From contig JBELJQ010000001.1 of the NCBI GenBank assembly GCA_042090305.1, positions 62,001-126,000 of the forward strand: 64,000 nt of DNA, in the 5' to 3' direction. The position numbers and the translations under genes were made by a program. Below the pieces are notes generated by a model that ran no database searches, was not told the DNA's origin, and worked only from the letters and a program-made list of their open reading frames with translations. This stretch comes from TMED13 sp042090305. Lineage in GTDB: Bacteria > Pseudomonadota > Alphaproteobacteria > Methylaequorales > Methylaequoraceae. Below are positions 8,726-16,665 of this stretch, in pieces (the first letter of the stretch is position 1; every line of letters begins with the position of its first letter).

Positions 8726-9641
8726 TTTTTGCTTGTTTTATGTCTTTTATAATCTGATCTCTTAATTTCTCAAGAGATTCGAATTTTTTTTCACTTCTAA
8801 TAAAGTTTAGAAATTCTACTTTAACTCTATAATTATAAATCTCTTTATCAAAATCAAAAATATGTACTTCAAGTAAGGGAATTTTGTCTTCTACCGTTGG
8901 CTTCACACCGTAATTCGCTATTCCAAAAAATGTTTTTTTTGATAATTTAGGAATTTCGATTTTCACTAAATAAACACCATAAGCGAGATTGCAGTATGAA
9001 TCAATATTAAGATTAACTGTTTTGAAACCCATTTTTCTTCCATTTTGTTTACCTAAAATTACTCTAGAGTTTATTGACCAATTTCTTCCTAACATTTTGT
9101 TTACTTCAATTACTCTACCTATCTCTAAAAGATCTCTAATTATTGAAGACGAAATTTCTGATTTGCTTGTTCTAATTTCAGAAACTTCAAAGAAATCAAA
9201 TTTTTTTGTCTTTTGTGAATAACTTTTAATCAAAGCTGCGTCTCCGGACTTTTTATTTCCAAAAACAAAATCAAAACCAGTAATTACATGATTTACTTTT
9301 AAATCCTCAACTAATTTTTTTTGTATAAATTCCTTTGCTGATATACCTACAAAATTTCTATCAAACTTAATATTAATCATAAAATCTAATTCGAAATGCT
9401 CAAAAATAAGTATTTTTTCCCTAAACTTTGTTAATCTAAAATTATTAAATGTTTTTTTAAAAAAACATTTAGGATGAGGCTCAAATGTCAAAACACCACA
9501 TTTAGTATTATTTATATTCGCGATTAGTTTTGTCTTATTTAAAACTGCTTGATGTCCTTTATGAACTCCGTCAAAATTTCCAATAGCTAGTGCTGAACCA
9601 AAGAAATTTGAAGGCAACTTGAATGATCTAAAAACTTTCAT
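8700..9641 (-). CDS. ribF: Bifunctional riboflavin kinase / FAD synthetase
   Basis: Makes FMN and then FAD from riboflavin. The N-terminal nucleotidyltransferase half has AIGNFDGVHKGHQAVL (about 20-35). The C-terminal flavokinase half begins near GRNWSINSRVILGKQNGR and continues into GFKTVNLN, where the usual GFPTAN signature keeps Thr and Asn but has Lys for Pro and Val for Ala. YGVYLVKI and NYGVKPTV follow. At 313 residues it is of normal length. FAD produced here serves SdhA and the electron transfer flavoprotein also encoded in this window. It starts 2 bases after the MaoC gene ends. Confidence 0.95.
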   Translation of the reverse strand: MKVFRSFKLPSNFFGSALAIGNFDGVHKGHQAVLNKTKLIANINNTKCGVLTFEPHPKCFFKKTFNNFRLTKFREKILIFEHFELDFMINIKFDRNFVGISAKEFIQKKLVEDLKVNHVITGFDFVFGNKKSGDAALIKSYSQKTKKFDFFEVSEIRTSKSEISSSIIRDLLEIGRVIEVNKMLGRNWSINSRVILGKQNGRKMGFKTVNLNIDSYCNLAYGVYLVKIEIPKLSKKTFFGIANYGVKPTVEDKIPLLEVHIFDFDKEIYNYRVKVEFLNFIRSEKKFESLEKLRDQIIKDIKQAKNDRLFLHN

Positions 9642-9643
9642 TG

Positions 9644-10075
9644 CTATAAATTCTTTTTTGAATTCACAAGAATCTCAGCTTCACCTGTAATTATTACTTT
9701 TTCCGAATTCAAACACTCGGTAAGCAATTTAACTCTTTTTTTTTCTATGTTAATTTCAATTACCTTAACCTTGATAAGAATAGTTTCGCCCACAAAAACA
9801 GGACCTAAAAATTTCAAAGATTGTTTTAAATAAATACTTCCTGGGCCAGGTAGTTTGCTGGCTATAAGTGTAGAAATAAAACTTGCAGTAAGGAAACCAT
9901 GTGCAATTCTTTTTTTAAAAATCGTTTTTGATGCATATTCATCGTCAATATGAACAGGGTTCTTGTCTCCACTTAGTTTCGCAAAATCATGTATATCGTC
10001 ATCAGAAATTATTTTGCTTAGGGAAGCCTCTTGACCCTCATATAAATCTTCGATATACAACTGATTATTTGACAT
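9644..10075 (-). CDS. MaoC-like (R)-specific enoyl-CoA hydratase
   Basis: A single hot-dog-fold hydratase of 143 residues. The hydratase 2 signature is FAKLSGDKNPVHIDDEYA, with the catalytic Asp and His, followed by AHGFLTASFISTLIASKLPGP. Proteins of this size and motif (PhaJ type) hydrate crotonyl-CoA or related enoyl-CoAs to the (R)-3-hydroxyacyl form; a role in fatty-acid metabolism is equally possible. PhaA and PhaB, which make (R)-3-hydroxybutyryl-CoA, are encoded at 50245-52144, so a functional link is conceivable but not shown by adjacency. AGGA lies about 11 bases before the ATG. Confidence 0.85.
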   Translation of the reverse strand: MSNNQLYIEDLYEGQEASLSKIISDDDIHDFAKLSGDKNPVHIDDEYASKTIFKKRIAHGFLTASFISTLIASKLPGPGSIYLKQSLKFLGPVFVGETILIKVKVIEINIEKKRVKLLTECLNSEKVIITGEAEILVNSKKNL

Positions 10076-10141
10076 TTGATTTAAGTTCCTTTGGTTGAAA
10101 TTAATCTACTATTAAATTAAAAAATTTTAAAGTGTATATTC

Positions 10142-11053
10142 TCAATCTAAGTCGACTAGAGCATTTGCAAATTTTTTAGCATCAAACTGAACTAAATCAT
10201 CCTTAGTTTCACCTGTTCCAATGAAAGAAATAGGTATTCTTAATTTTTGGGCAATTGGAATCAATACCCCCCCTTTTGCTGTCCCGTCTAATTTTGTTAT
10301 AATTATATTATTTATATTACATACTTCTTTAAATATTTCAGCTTGTTTTATAGAGTTCTGGCCAATATTTCCATCTAATACTAACGTAATCTCATGTGGA
10401 AAGTTTTCATCAATTTTTTTAATTACTCTTATTATTTTGGATAACTCATCCATTAAATCTGCTTTATTATGTAACCTTCCGGCTGTATCTATTAAAAGTA
10501 AATCTAGATTCATCTCTTTAGCTTTTTCAATTGATTCGTAACATAATGCTGCGGGATCAGTGAATTCTTTTGTTGAAAAAAAATGAGACTTTGTTCTATC
10601 GGCCCAAACCTTTAACTGTTCTGTTGCAGCTGCTCTAAATGTATCAGCAGCAACCATCCCAACCTTTTTTTTTTCAGTTTTAAATTTATTGGCAATTTTT
10701 CCAACAGTTGCGGTTTTTCCTGCACCATTAACCCCTACAATCAAAGAAACATGTAAAGGAACATTTATTTTTGTTTTATTTTCAAGAGGAGTCAAAATCT
10801 CAATAACCATTTCGCTGATTAAACTTTTAATTTTATTTTCTGATGTATCTAATAACTTTATCGATTTAAGCTTATTAATAATACTACCAGAAAACTCCAC
10901 ACCAAGATCTGAAGAAATCAGTAAGTCCTCAAACTCATCCACTACCGATTCATCAATCTTCTTTCCTTTTATTATTTTATTTATACCGCCAGAGATTTTC
11001 TTAGAGGACTTAGATAAACCTTTTTTTAAATTTTTTATCCAGCCAAAAACCAT
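10142..11053 (-). CDS. ftsY: Signal recognition particle receptor FtsY
   Basis: The GTPase receptor that docks ribosome-SRP complexes at the inner membrane. NG-domain motifs: G1 GVNGAGKT (107-114), followed by Ala where Thr is usual; DTFRAAATEQL; G3 DTAGR; G4 TKLDGTAKGG; and GTGETKDDL near the C-terminus. At 303 residues it lacks the long acidic A domain of E. coli FtsY and keeps only a basic amphipathic start (residues 1-32), which probably binds lipid. It overlaps mtaB as TAATG. Its partner Ffh is encoded divergently at 13243. Confidence 0.97.
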   Translation of the reverse strand: MVFGWIKNLKKGLSKSSKKISGGINKIIKGKKIDESVVDEFEDLLISSDLGVEFSGSIINKLKSIKLLDTSENKIKSLISEMVIEILTPLENKTKINVPLHVSLIVGVNGAGKTATVGKIANKFKTEKKKVGMVAADTFRAAATEQLKVWADRTKSHFFSTKEFTDPAALCYESIEKAKEMNLDLLLIDTAGRLHNKADLMDELSKIIRVIKKIDENFPHEITLVLDGNIGQNSIKQAEIFKEVCNINNIIITKLDGTAKGGVLIPIAQKLRIPISFIGTGETKDDLVQFDAKKFANALVDLD

Positions 11054-12300
11054 TAAAACGAAGCCCTTAAAAAATTCTTTTCTTTAGCAATAACTTTTAC
11101 TTCTATCAGTTCACCCTTTTCAACTTTTCTATTACCAAACATTTTAATAGATACTTTAAAAAAATCATCAGTGTAACTCAAATTTTTCGTTTCAAATAAA
11201 ATTCTTATTTCATCTCCAATTTTGTTATTCATTAATCTTTCGAGAATTTCATTACATTTTTCTCTTATAATCTTTATACGCTTATTTTTGATATCATTAC
11301 AAACTTGAGGCATTTTTGACGCAGGAGTTTGACTCTTAGGTGAAAAGGGGAAAACATGTACATTGGATAGTTGACAAGTTTCAATCAAATCTAATGTATT
11401 TTGAAAGTGCTCTTCTTTTTCTGTTGGAAATCCTACAATAATATCTGCACCAAAAGTTACATCTTTTCTTACCTTTTTAATTTTTTTACATAAATTGATA
11501 ACTTCCTCCCTGTTATGTCTTCTTTTCATTCTTTTAAGTATAAGGTTATCCCCGGATTGAATTGATAAATGGAAATGTGGCAGGAGTCTTTTTTCATTGA
11601 TCATTAAATAAAATAATTCATCATCTATCTCTGCGGGATCTATGGAAGATAGTCTTAGTCTTTTTAAATTTGGATTGTCTATTAGTATTCTTTTTATCAA
11701 ATTACCTAGCCTTGGTTTACCTGGTAAATCCTCTCCATAAGATGTTAAATCTATTCCTGTTAATGTGACTTCTTTGTATCCATCTTCTAAAATTTTTTTT
11801 AGTCTATAATTTATCTCACCTACAGGTAAACTCAATGCATCTCCTCTTCCATAAGGGATTATGCAAAAAGTACATCTATGATTACAACCTTGCTGAATCT
11901 GAAGTGTAGCTCTGGTTCTTGTGCTTTTGAACTCATTAAAAAATGGAAATTTATATTTTAGCTTTTTGTTGTTTTTTTTTGAATTAAGGTAACTAAACTC
12001 ATTTGTTTTAGCATTGTTATCAACAACATTGTAAACATTTGGTAGTTCAAGAAACCTATTTTTTTCCACCTGACTTGCACAACCAGTAACAATAATTTTG
12101 GAGTCTGGGTTTTCTCTAGCTGCTTTTCTGATTTCTGATATTGATTTAGAAACTGCCAAATTGGTTACTGCACATGTATTAACAACAATCATGTCATTCA
12201 TCTTTTTTGTATCTAGTATGTTTTTTATTACCTCAGATTCGAAAAAATTTAATCTACATCCTAAGTTAATAACTTTTGGTGATTTCTTAATTGATGACAT
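11053..12300 (-). CDS. mtaB: tRNA t6A37 methylthiotransferase MtaB
   Basis: A radical-SAM enzyme that adds a methylthio group to N6-threonylcarbamoyladenosine at tRNA position 37. The N-terminal UPF0004 domain supplies three cluster cysteines, Cys15, Cys43 and Cys74. The radical-SAM CxxxCxxC is Cys139, Cys143 and Cys146 (GCNHRCTFC). A short TRAM-like domain ends the 415-residue protein. NLGCRLNFFESE at the N-terminus and the length fit MtaB better than MiaB or RimO. It starts directly after the dapF stop and shares a base with ftsY; dapF-mtaB-ftsY is a common alphaproteobacterial order. Confidence 0.93.
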   Translation of the reverse strand: MSSIKKSPKVINLGCRLNFFESEVIKNILDTKKMNDMIVVNTCAVTNLAVSKSISEIRKAARENPDSKIIVTGCASQVEKNRFLELPNVYNVVDNNAKTNEFSYLNSKKNNKKLKYKFPFFNEFKSTRTRATLQIQQGCNHRCTFCIIPYGRGDALSLPVGEINYRLKKILEDGYKEVTLTGIDLTSYGEDLPGKPRLGNLIKRILIDNPNLKRLRLSSIDPAEIDDELFYLMINEKRLLPHFHLSIQSGDNLILKRMKRRHNREEVINLCKKIKKVRKDVTFGADIIVGFPTEKEEHFQNTLDLIETCQLSNVHVFPFSPKSQTPASKMPQVCNDIKNKRIKIIREKCNEILERLMNNKIGDEIRILFETKNLSYTDDFFKVSIKMFGNRKVEKGELIEVKVIAKEKNFLRASF

Positions 12301-13122
12301 TTAACTTAACATAAAGATACCTTCAAATACCTTTTTTGCCTTTCCAATCATTATAATATGTTTATCCTTAGACAACTCTATATTTAAGTTTCCACCCTTC
12401 ATTTCAACACATACTTTTTTTTGCACATAATTTAGCAGGTTTCCAACAGCAAAACTTGCACAAGCTCCACTTCCACAAGCATCAGTAATACCTACCCCCC
12501 TCTCATGTGTTAAAACTTTTATTAAGGTTTTATCAATTATTTTTACAGCCGAAATATTAACTCCATCTGGAAAAATATTGAGTTTACAAATTTCCTGTGA
12601 ATTTTTTTCTAATAACTTTTTATCTATTTTATCAACAAAAAATATTAAGTGAGGATTACCAACGCTGAGGCCTATTCCACCTTTGAGATATGACAAATTA
12701 ATCTTAGCTTCATTTTGTCCTGTTTGTGATAGCATAGGAATAGACTCACAATCAAATTTTGGTTTTCCCATATCAACAGAAATATTCCCATTGCCGTAAT
12801 CTTGAATATCAATCAAACCAGAGTCGGTATCAACTACAAGATTCTGAACTTTGTTAATATCAAAATAATTCTTGCCAATACATCTAAGCGCATTTCCACA
12901 TGTATTTGCTTTGGAACCATCAGAATTAAAAAACTTCACCTCTAAGTTGGAAAACTTCGACTCAGAGTCATCCACAAAAGCAACTAGATCGCAACCAATT
13001 CCTGTTTTTCTATTTGATATTTTTCTAACAAACTTCTCATCATGCAATATTTTTTCCTCATTGTAAAAAATGATAAAATCATTGCTCAAACCATGCATTT
13101 TTAAAAATTTAATTTTTTTCAT
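12301..13122 (-). CDS. dapF: Diaminopimelate epimerase
   Basis: Converts LL- to meso-diaminopimelate for lysine and peptidoglycan. The two catalytic cysteines are Cys75 in NTCGNALRC and Cys216 in DACGSGACAS, each in a half of the pseudo-symmetric fold. KMHGLSNDF at the N-terminus and GVGNPHLI-like GLSVGNPHLIFF are diagnostic. The segment before the second Cys reads ERGVGITDACG where most family members have a Glu in place of the Ile. Its product feeds LysA (59497-60711). First gene of the leftward operon; the 120 bases upstream separate it from ffh. Confidence 0.95.
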   Translation of the reverse strand: MKKIKFLKMHGLSNDFIIFYNEEKILHDEKFVRKISNRKTGIGCDLVAFVDDSESKFSNLEVKFFNSDGSKANTCGNALRCIGKNYFDINKVQNLVVDTDSGLIDIQDYGNGNISVDMGKPKFDCESIPMLSQTGQNEAKINLSYLKGGIGLSVGNPHLIFFVDKIDKKLLEKNSQEICKLNIFPDGVNISAVKIIDKTLIKVLTHERGVGITDACGSGACASFAVGNLLNYVQKKVCVEMKGGNLNIELSKDKHIIMIGKAKKVFEGIFMLS

Positions 13123-13142
13123 CTACTTTATTATAAAATATC

Positions 13143-13171
13143 TTTAAGAATTAAATGTTTTTTGCTATAAA
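13143..13171 (+). promoter_or_regulatory. Predicted promoter of ffh (extended -10)
   Basis: An extended -10 box, TGC followed by TATAAA, is at 13163-13171. A weak -35 candidate TTTAAG (13143-13148) lies 17 bases upstream of the TATAAA. The predicted start of transcription is near 13178, giving a leader of about 65 bases containing the hairpin at 13186-13216. This is a match to consensus only. Confidence 0.4.
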
Positions 13172-13185
13172 GACAAATATTATTT

Positions 13186-13221
13186 AAGTCAGTCCACGAG
13201 TTTCGTGCACTGACTTTTTTT
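13186..13221 (+). promoter_or_regulatory. Terminator-like hairpin in the ffh leader
   Basis: A strong stem by the standards of this AT-rich DNA: eight pairs (13186-13193 with 13209-13216), one C-C mismatch, five more pairs (13195-13199 with 13203-13207) and a GTT loop, followed by a run of Ts to 13221. It is oriented to terminate rightward transcription, yet no gene lies upstream on that strand and ffh begins only 21 bases later. It is therefore more likely a leader control element (attenuator or protein-binding site) for ffh, or the end of a short RNA, than an ordinary operon terminator. Confidence 0.6.
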
Positions 13222-13242
13222 GTTTACAAAATTTGGTGTGAG

Positions 13243-14622
13243 ATGTTTGCTAACTTAACTGATAAAATAACAAGTGCTTTTGATAGACTTAAAGGCCAAG
13301 GTGTCATAACTGATAATACTTTAGACTCTGCGATGAGAGAGATAAGAGTAGCATTGCTAGAGTCAGATGTATCATTATCAGTGGCCAAGGAATTTATCGA
13401 AAATGTTAGAAGTAAAGCAAAAGGGCAAGAAGTCTTTAAAAGTGTTTCACCAGCCCAAATGGTAATAAAAATTGTTAATGATGAACTTACAGATTTATTA
13501 GGTTCAGATGCATCTGACCTCAATCTCAACGCAAAGTCACCAGTTTTATTTTTAGTTGTTGGGCTTCAGGGTTCAGGTAAAACAACTTCAACTGGCAAAC
13601 TAGCTAACTGGATCAATAAAAATAAAAATAAAAAAGTAATGATGGCATCTCTTGACATATATCGTCCAGCAGCACAGGAACAATTAATTTCAATCGGTCA
13701 AAAAAATAAAATTAAAACACTTGATTTACAAAGTAATAAAAAACCACTGGATATTGCAAAGATTGCGGTTAATGAGGCAAAAAAAAATGAAGTCGACGTA
13801 TTAATATTAGACAGCGCCGGAAGAAATCAGATTGACAACAAAATGATGAAAGAAATCGAGGATATTTCAAATGGCTTTAATTTTAGTGAAATACTTTTAG
13901 TAAGTGATTCAATGACAGGTCAAGACGCAGTCAATACCGCTAAAACTTTTTCTGAAAAGATTAAATTAACAGGAATTATCTTAACGAGGATTGATGGTGA
14001 TTCTAGGGGTGGAGCAGCACTATCAATGAGATATGTAACAAAAAAACCAATTAAATTTCTTGGATCCGGAGAAAAAATAGAAGACTTAGAATTATTCTAT
14101 CCAGATAGGATAGCAAATAGAATACTGGGAATGGGAGATGTTGTAACATTAGTGGAAAAAGCAGCTAAAGAGGTGGATCAGGAAGAAGCTAAAAAAATTC
14201 AGGAAAAGTTTTTAAAAGGGAAATTTACTTTAATTGATTATTCAAAACAACTTGACCAATTAACTAAAATGGGTGGAATTGAAAGTATGCTAAAATATTT
14301 ACCAGGTATGTCCGGCTTAAAGGATAAAGTAGAAAAATCTATTCAAAATGAAGATATATTTAAAAAACAAAAGGCTATGATAGGTTCAATGACTAAAAGA
14401 GAAAGGTACTTTCCGGATTTAATTAAAGCTTCCAGGAAAAAAAGAATTTCAATCGGCTCAGGAACTAATATTCAGGATATTAACAAGCTTCTTAAACAAT
14501 TTAAAAAGATGAGCCAAATGGTAAAGAAAATGGGTAAGGATAGAAATATTCAAAATATGATGAAATCAGGAAAACTTAATAATATCGAAAATTTAATCAA
14601 TAAAAATAATCAATTACAATAA
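13243..14622 (+). CDS. ffh: Signal recognition particle protein Ffh
   Basis: The SRP54 GTPase that binds signal sequences of nascent membrane proteins with SRP RNA. N domain (1-95); G domain with GLQGSGKT (107-114), DIYRPAAQEQL, DSAGR (Ser in place of the usual Thr) and TRIDGDSRGGAALSMR, where TR instead of TK is common in Alphaproteobacteria. The M domain (about 320-459) carries the RNA-binding GSGTNIQDINKLLKQFKKM and methionine-rich helices. It is followed after 12 bases by rpsP. The gene starts 21 bases after a terminator-like leader hairpin. SRP RNA itself was not found in this window. Confidence 0.97.
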   Translation: MFANLTDKITSAFDRLKGQGVITDNTLDSAMREIRVALLESDVSLSVAKEFIENVRSKAKGQEVFKSVSPAQMVIKIVNDELTDLLGSDASDLNLNAKSPVLFLVVGLQGSGKTTSTGKLANWINKNKNKKVMMASLDIYRPAAQEQLISIGQKNKIKTLDLQSNKKPLDIAKIAVNEAKKNEVDVLILDSAGRNQIDNKMMKEIEDISNGFNFSEILLVSDSMTGQDAVNTAKTFSEKIKLTGIILTRIDGDSRGGAALSMRYVTKKPIKFLGSGEKIEDLELFYPDRIANRILGMGDVVTLVEKAAKEVDQEEAKKIQEKFLKGKFTLIDYSKQLDQLTKMGGIESMLKYLPGMSGLKDKVEKSIQNEDIFKKQKAMIGSMTKRERYFPDLIKASRKKRISIGSGTNIQDINKLLKQFKKMSQMVKKMGKDRNIQNMMKSGKLNNIENLINKNNQLQ

Positions 14623-14634
14623 GAAGGAGAAAAC

Positions 14635-15384
14635 ATGTCAGTATCATTAAGATTATCAAGAGGCGGGTCTAAAAAAAGACCTTTTTTTAGAATCGTTGCC
14701 GCAGATATAAGAGCACCAAGAGATGGGAGATACATTGAAAGATTAGGTACTTATAATCCAATGCGAGAAAAAGATGATCCACAAAGAATTTATTTAAATC
14801 TTGAAAGGATAAAATATTGGATTTCAGTGGGTGCACAACCTACAGATAGAGTGAAAAGCTTTCTGGCAAAAGAGGGATTAGTTGAGAAAACACCAATTCC
14901 AAAGCAAACAAAACAAGATAAACCAAAAAAGAAAACTATTGAGAAATTGAAAGCAAAAGAAGAAAAACTAAAGGCTGCCAAAGAAATGGAAAAAGCAGCA
15001 GAGCAAGCTTCAGCGGCATCTACTGAAGATAAGCCCGCCGAAGCCGCCGCTCCTGCTGAGAGTAAACCCGCTAAAGTCGACGCCCCTGCTGAGAGTAAAC
15101 CCGCTGAAGTCGACGCCTCTGCTGAGAGTAAACCCGCTGAAGCCGCCGCTCCTGCTGAGAATAAACCCGCCGAAGCCGCCGCCCCTGCTGAGAATAAACC
15201 TGCCGAAGCCGCCGCTCCTGCTGAGAGTAAACCCGCTGAAGTCGACGCCCCTGCTGAGAGTAAACCCACTGAAGCCGCCGCTCCTGCTGAGAATAAACCC
15301 GCCGAAGCCGCCGCCGCTGCTGAGAGTAAACCCGCTGAAGCCGCAGCTTCTCCTGACAATGACAAAGCAACTGATAAAAGTTAA
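14635..15384 (+). CDS. rpsP: 30S ribosomal protein S16 with long repetitive tail
   Basis: Residues 1-82 are a normal S16, from MSVSLRLSRGGSKKRPFFRI through GRYIERLGTYNP to VKSFLAKEGL. The other two thirds of the 249-residue product are additional: a Lys-rich linker (about 83-131) and ten copies of an 11-residue unit of the type SKPAEAAAPAE (132-241). Alphaproteobacterial S16 proteins often have short Ala/Pro/Glu tails, but this one is very long and its DNA is strikingly GC-rich. A strong Shine-Dalgarno GGAG sits just before the ATG. The tail is unlikely to fit within the core S16 site and is probably exposed and disordered. Confidence 0.95.
   Translation: MSVSLRLSRGGSKKRPFFRIVAADIRAPRDGRYIERLGTYNPMREKDDPQRIYLNLERIKYWISVGAQPTDRVKSFLAKEGLVEKTPIPKQTKQDKPKKKTIEKLKAKEEKLKAAKEMEKAAEQASAASTEDKPAEAAAPAESKPAKVDAPAESKPAEVDASAESKPAEAAAPAENKPAEAAAPAENKPAEAAAPAESKPAEVDAPAESKPTEAAAPAENKPAEAAAAAESKPAEAAASPDNDKATDKS
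15028..15357 (+). repeat. Ten-copy 33-bp in-frame tandem repeat in rpsP
   Basis: Ten consecutive 33-base units encode variants of an 11-residue motif, mostly xKPAEAAAPAE, where x is D, S or N and AA is replaced by VD in three units. The tract is roughly 60% GC by eye, about twice the surrounding DNA, and uses codons such as gcc and ccc that are rare elsewhere here. As the unit is a multiple of three, gain or loss of copies changes only tail length. Confidence 0.95.
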
Positions 15385-15459
15385 CTATGAATTCCTTATT
15401 TTCTTTTACTTAAGGATTGTTGATTATATCAAATTAAACTTTAGAGAAATCCATCTTTC

Positions 15460-15463
15460 GGAG
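15460..15463 (+). promoter_or_regulatory. Shine-Dalgarno GGAG deciding the ATT start of rimM
   Basis: GGAG ends 7 bases before an ATT codon at 15471. No ATG, GTG or TTG exists in the open frame between the last upstream in-frame stop (15435-15437) and the first conserved RimM residues. This ribosome site is therefore the main evidence for initiation at ATT. Confidence 0.6.
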
Positions 15464-15470
15464 AAAAACA

Positions 15471-15968
15471 ATTAACTCTGAACTTGGACAAAGAATTGTA
15501 GTTGCAAAAGTCGGGAAGACTTTTGGAACAAGCGGGCATATTTCAATTATTTGTTACCTTGAGAAACCTGAGAACCTAAAAAACTATAATGAATTTTATC
15601 TAGATAAAAAAACTATCAACCTTTCAATAAAAATCAAAGGAAAAAAAATTATAGGTAAAATAAATGGGATAGAAAATAGTGAGGACGCACAATCCATTGT
15701 AGGAAAATTAGTTTATATAAGAAAAGATCAACTTCCTAAGTTAAAAAAAGATCAATTTTATTTTAATGATTTAAAAAACCTAGAGGTATACGTTAAGGAA
15801 AAAAAGATTGGTGATGTTGTTGATGTTTGTAATCATGGTGCTGGAGATTATGTAACTGTTCTCACACCAAAAGGTGAGCTACTTATTCCTATCATTGACT
15901 CTCATATTATTGAGATTAATCTAGAAAATAGATTTATAAAGTTGAGTAGTAATTATTATGAATTTTAA
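15471..15968 (+). CDS. rimM: Ribosome maturation factor RimM (probable ATT start)
   Basis: RimM binds S19 and helps mature the 30S head. From the ATT at 15471 the protein has 165 residues, the normal length. It begins (M)NSELGQRIVVAKVGKTFGTSGHISI, matching the RimM N-terminal barrel (a glycine-rich variant of VGKIVGAHGIRG). The C-terminal PRC-barrel part includes IGDVVDVCNHGAGDYVTV, LLIPIIDSHIIEIN and a final NYYEF. It lies between rpsP and trmD as in most bacteria and overlaps trmD by 11 bases. The frame is open only from 15438, without a standard start codon. A single-base error changing ATG to ATT cannot be excluded. Confidence 0.88.
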   Translation: MNSELGQRIVVAKVGKTFGTSGHISIICYLEKPENLKNYNEFYLDKKTINLSIKIKGKKIIGKINGIENSEDAQSIVGKLVYIRKDQLPKLKKDQFYFNDLKNLEVYVKEKKIGDVVDVCNHGAGDYVTVLTPKGELLIPIIDSHIIEINLENRFIKLSSNYYEF

Positions 15969-16665
15969 AATTTTAACTCTTTTTCCGGATGTATTTCCAG
16001 GCCCTTTCAATCAATCAATAATGGGAAAAGCTCTTAAAAAAAAGCTTTTTTCAATAAAAACTTTCGACATCAGAGATTTTTCAACAAGTAAATCAAAAAC
16101 TGTTGACGATAAACCCTATGGTGGTGGTGCTGGAATGGTAATTAAACCTGATGTATTACAGAGAGCTTTTAATTTTGTAAAAAAAGATTTAGGTAAAAAA
16201 TTTTTACCTATATTCCTCACACCCTCTGGAAAAAAATTGAACAATGAAGTTATCAAACATATAAATGAATTCGATGATATTGTAATTATTTGTGGAAAAT
16301 ACGAAGGTATTGATGCAAGATTTGTGGAGCATAACAATATTGAAGAAATTTCTATTGGTGATTATGTTTTGTCAGGTGGAGAAATTGCTTCATTTATTTT
16401 AATTGATGCTTGCGTTAGGTTGATTCCTGAAGTATTAGGTAATAAAAATAGTTTAAATTCTGAAAGTTTTCAGAATCACTTAATTGAGCATCCACATTTT
16501 ACCAAACCACAAGATTGGTTAGGAAAGAAAGTACCAGATGTTCTCCTCAATGGTGATCATAAAAAAATTTCAGATTGGAGATTGAAAGAGTCAATTGAAA
16601 AAACAAAAAAAATAAGACCAGATTTATACAAAATTTATAAGAAGAAAATAAAGGGGGATAAATGA
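15958..16665 (+). CDS. trmD: tRNA (guanine-N1)-methyltransferase
   Basis: Methylates G37 of tRNAs that read codons beginning with C or G, preventing frameshifts. The 235-residue protein starts NFKILTLFPDVFPGPFNQSI and contains the trefoil-knot SAM site: GKYEGIDARFVE, SIGDYVLSGGE and the hinge to LIEHPHFTKPQDWLG. VPDVLLNGDHKKI carries the Asp needed for catalysis. It overlaps rimM by 11 bases at its start and rplS by 4 bases (ATGA) at its end. Confidence 0.97.
   Translation: MNFKILTLFPDVFPGPFNQSIMGKALKKKLFSIKTFDIRDFSTSKSKTVDDKPYGGGAGMVIKPDVLQRAFNFVKKDLGKKFLPIFLTPSGKKLNNEVIKHINEFDDIVIICGKYEGIDARFVEHNNIEEISIGDYVLSGGEIASFILIDACVRLIPEVLGNKNSLNSESFQNHLIEHPHFTKPQDWLGKKVPDVLLNGDHKKISDWRLKESIEKTKKIRPDLYKIYKKKIKGDK

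Noticed and set aside
13186..13221. Hairpin as the terminator of dapF
   Set aside because: dapF runs leftward and begins at 13122; the T-run is placed for rightward transcription, so it cannot end the dapF message.
14790..15370. Long open frames on the minus strand across the rpsP repeat, coding for Ala/Gly/Leu/Ser-rich or Arg/Gln-rich repeats
   Set aside because: They are complements of the 33-bp GC-rich repeat, whose periodicity without stops keeps other frames open. No ribosome site or family similarity; S16 on the plus strand explains the region.
15387..15413. ATG at 15387 in the same frame as rimM
   Set aside because: It reaches a stop after eight codons and another in-frame stop follows at 15435, so it cannot start RimM. 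Without a frameshift it is at most a tiny leader peptide.
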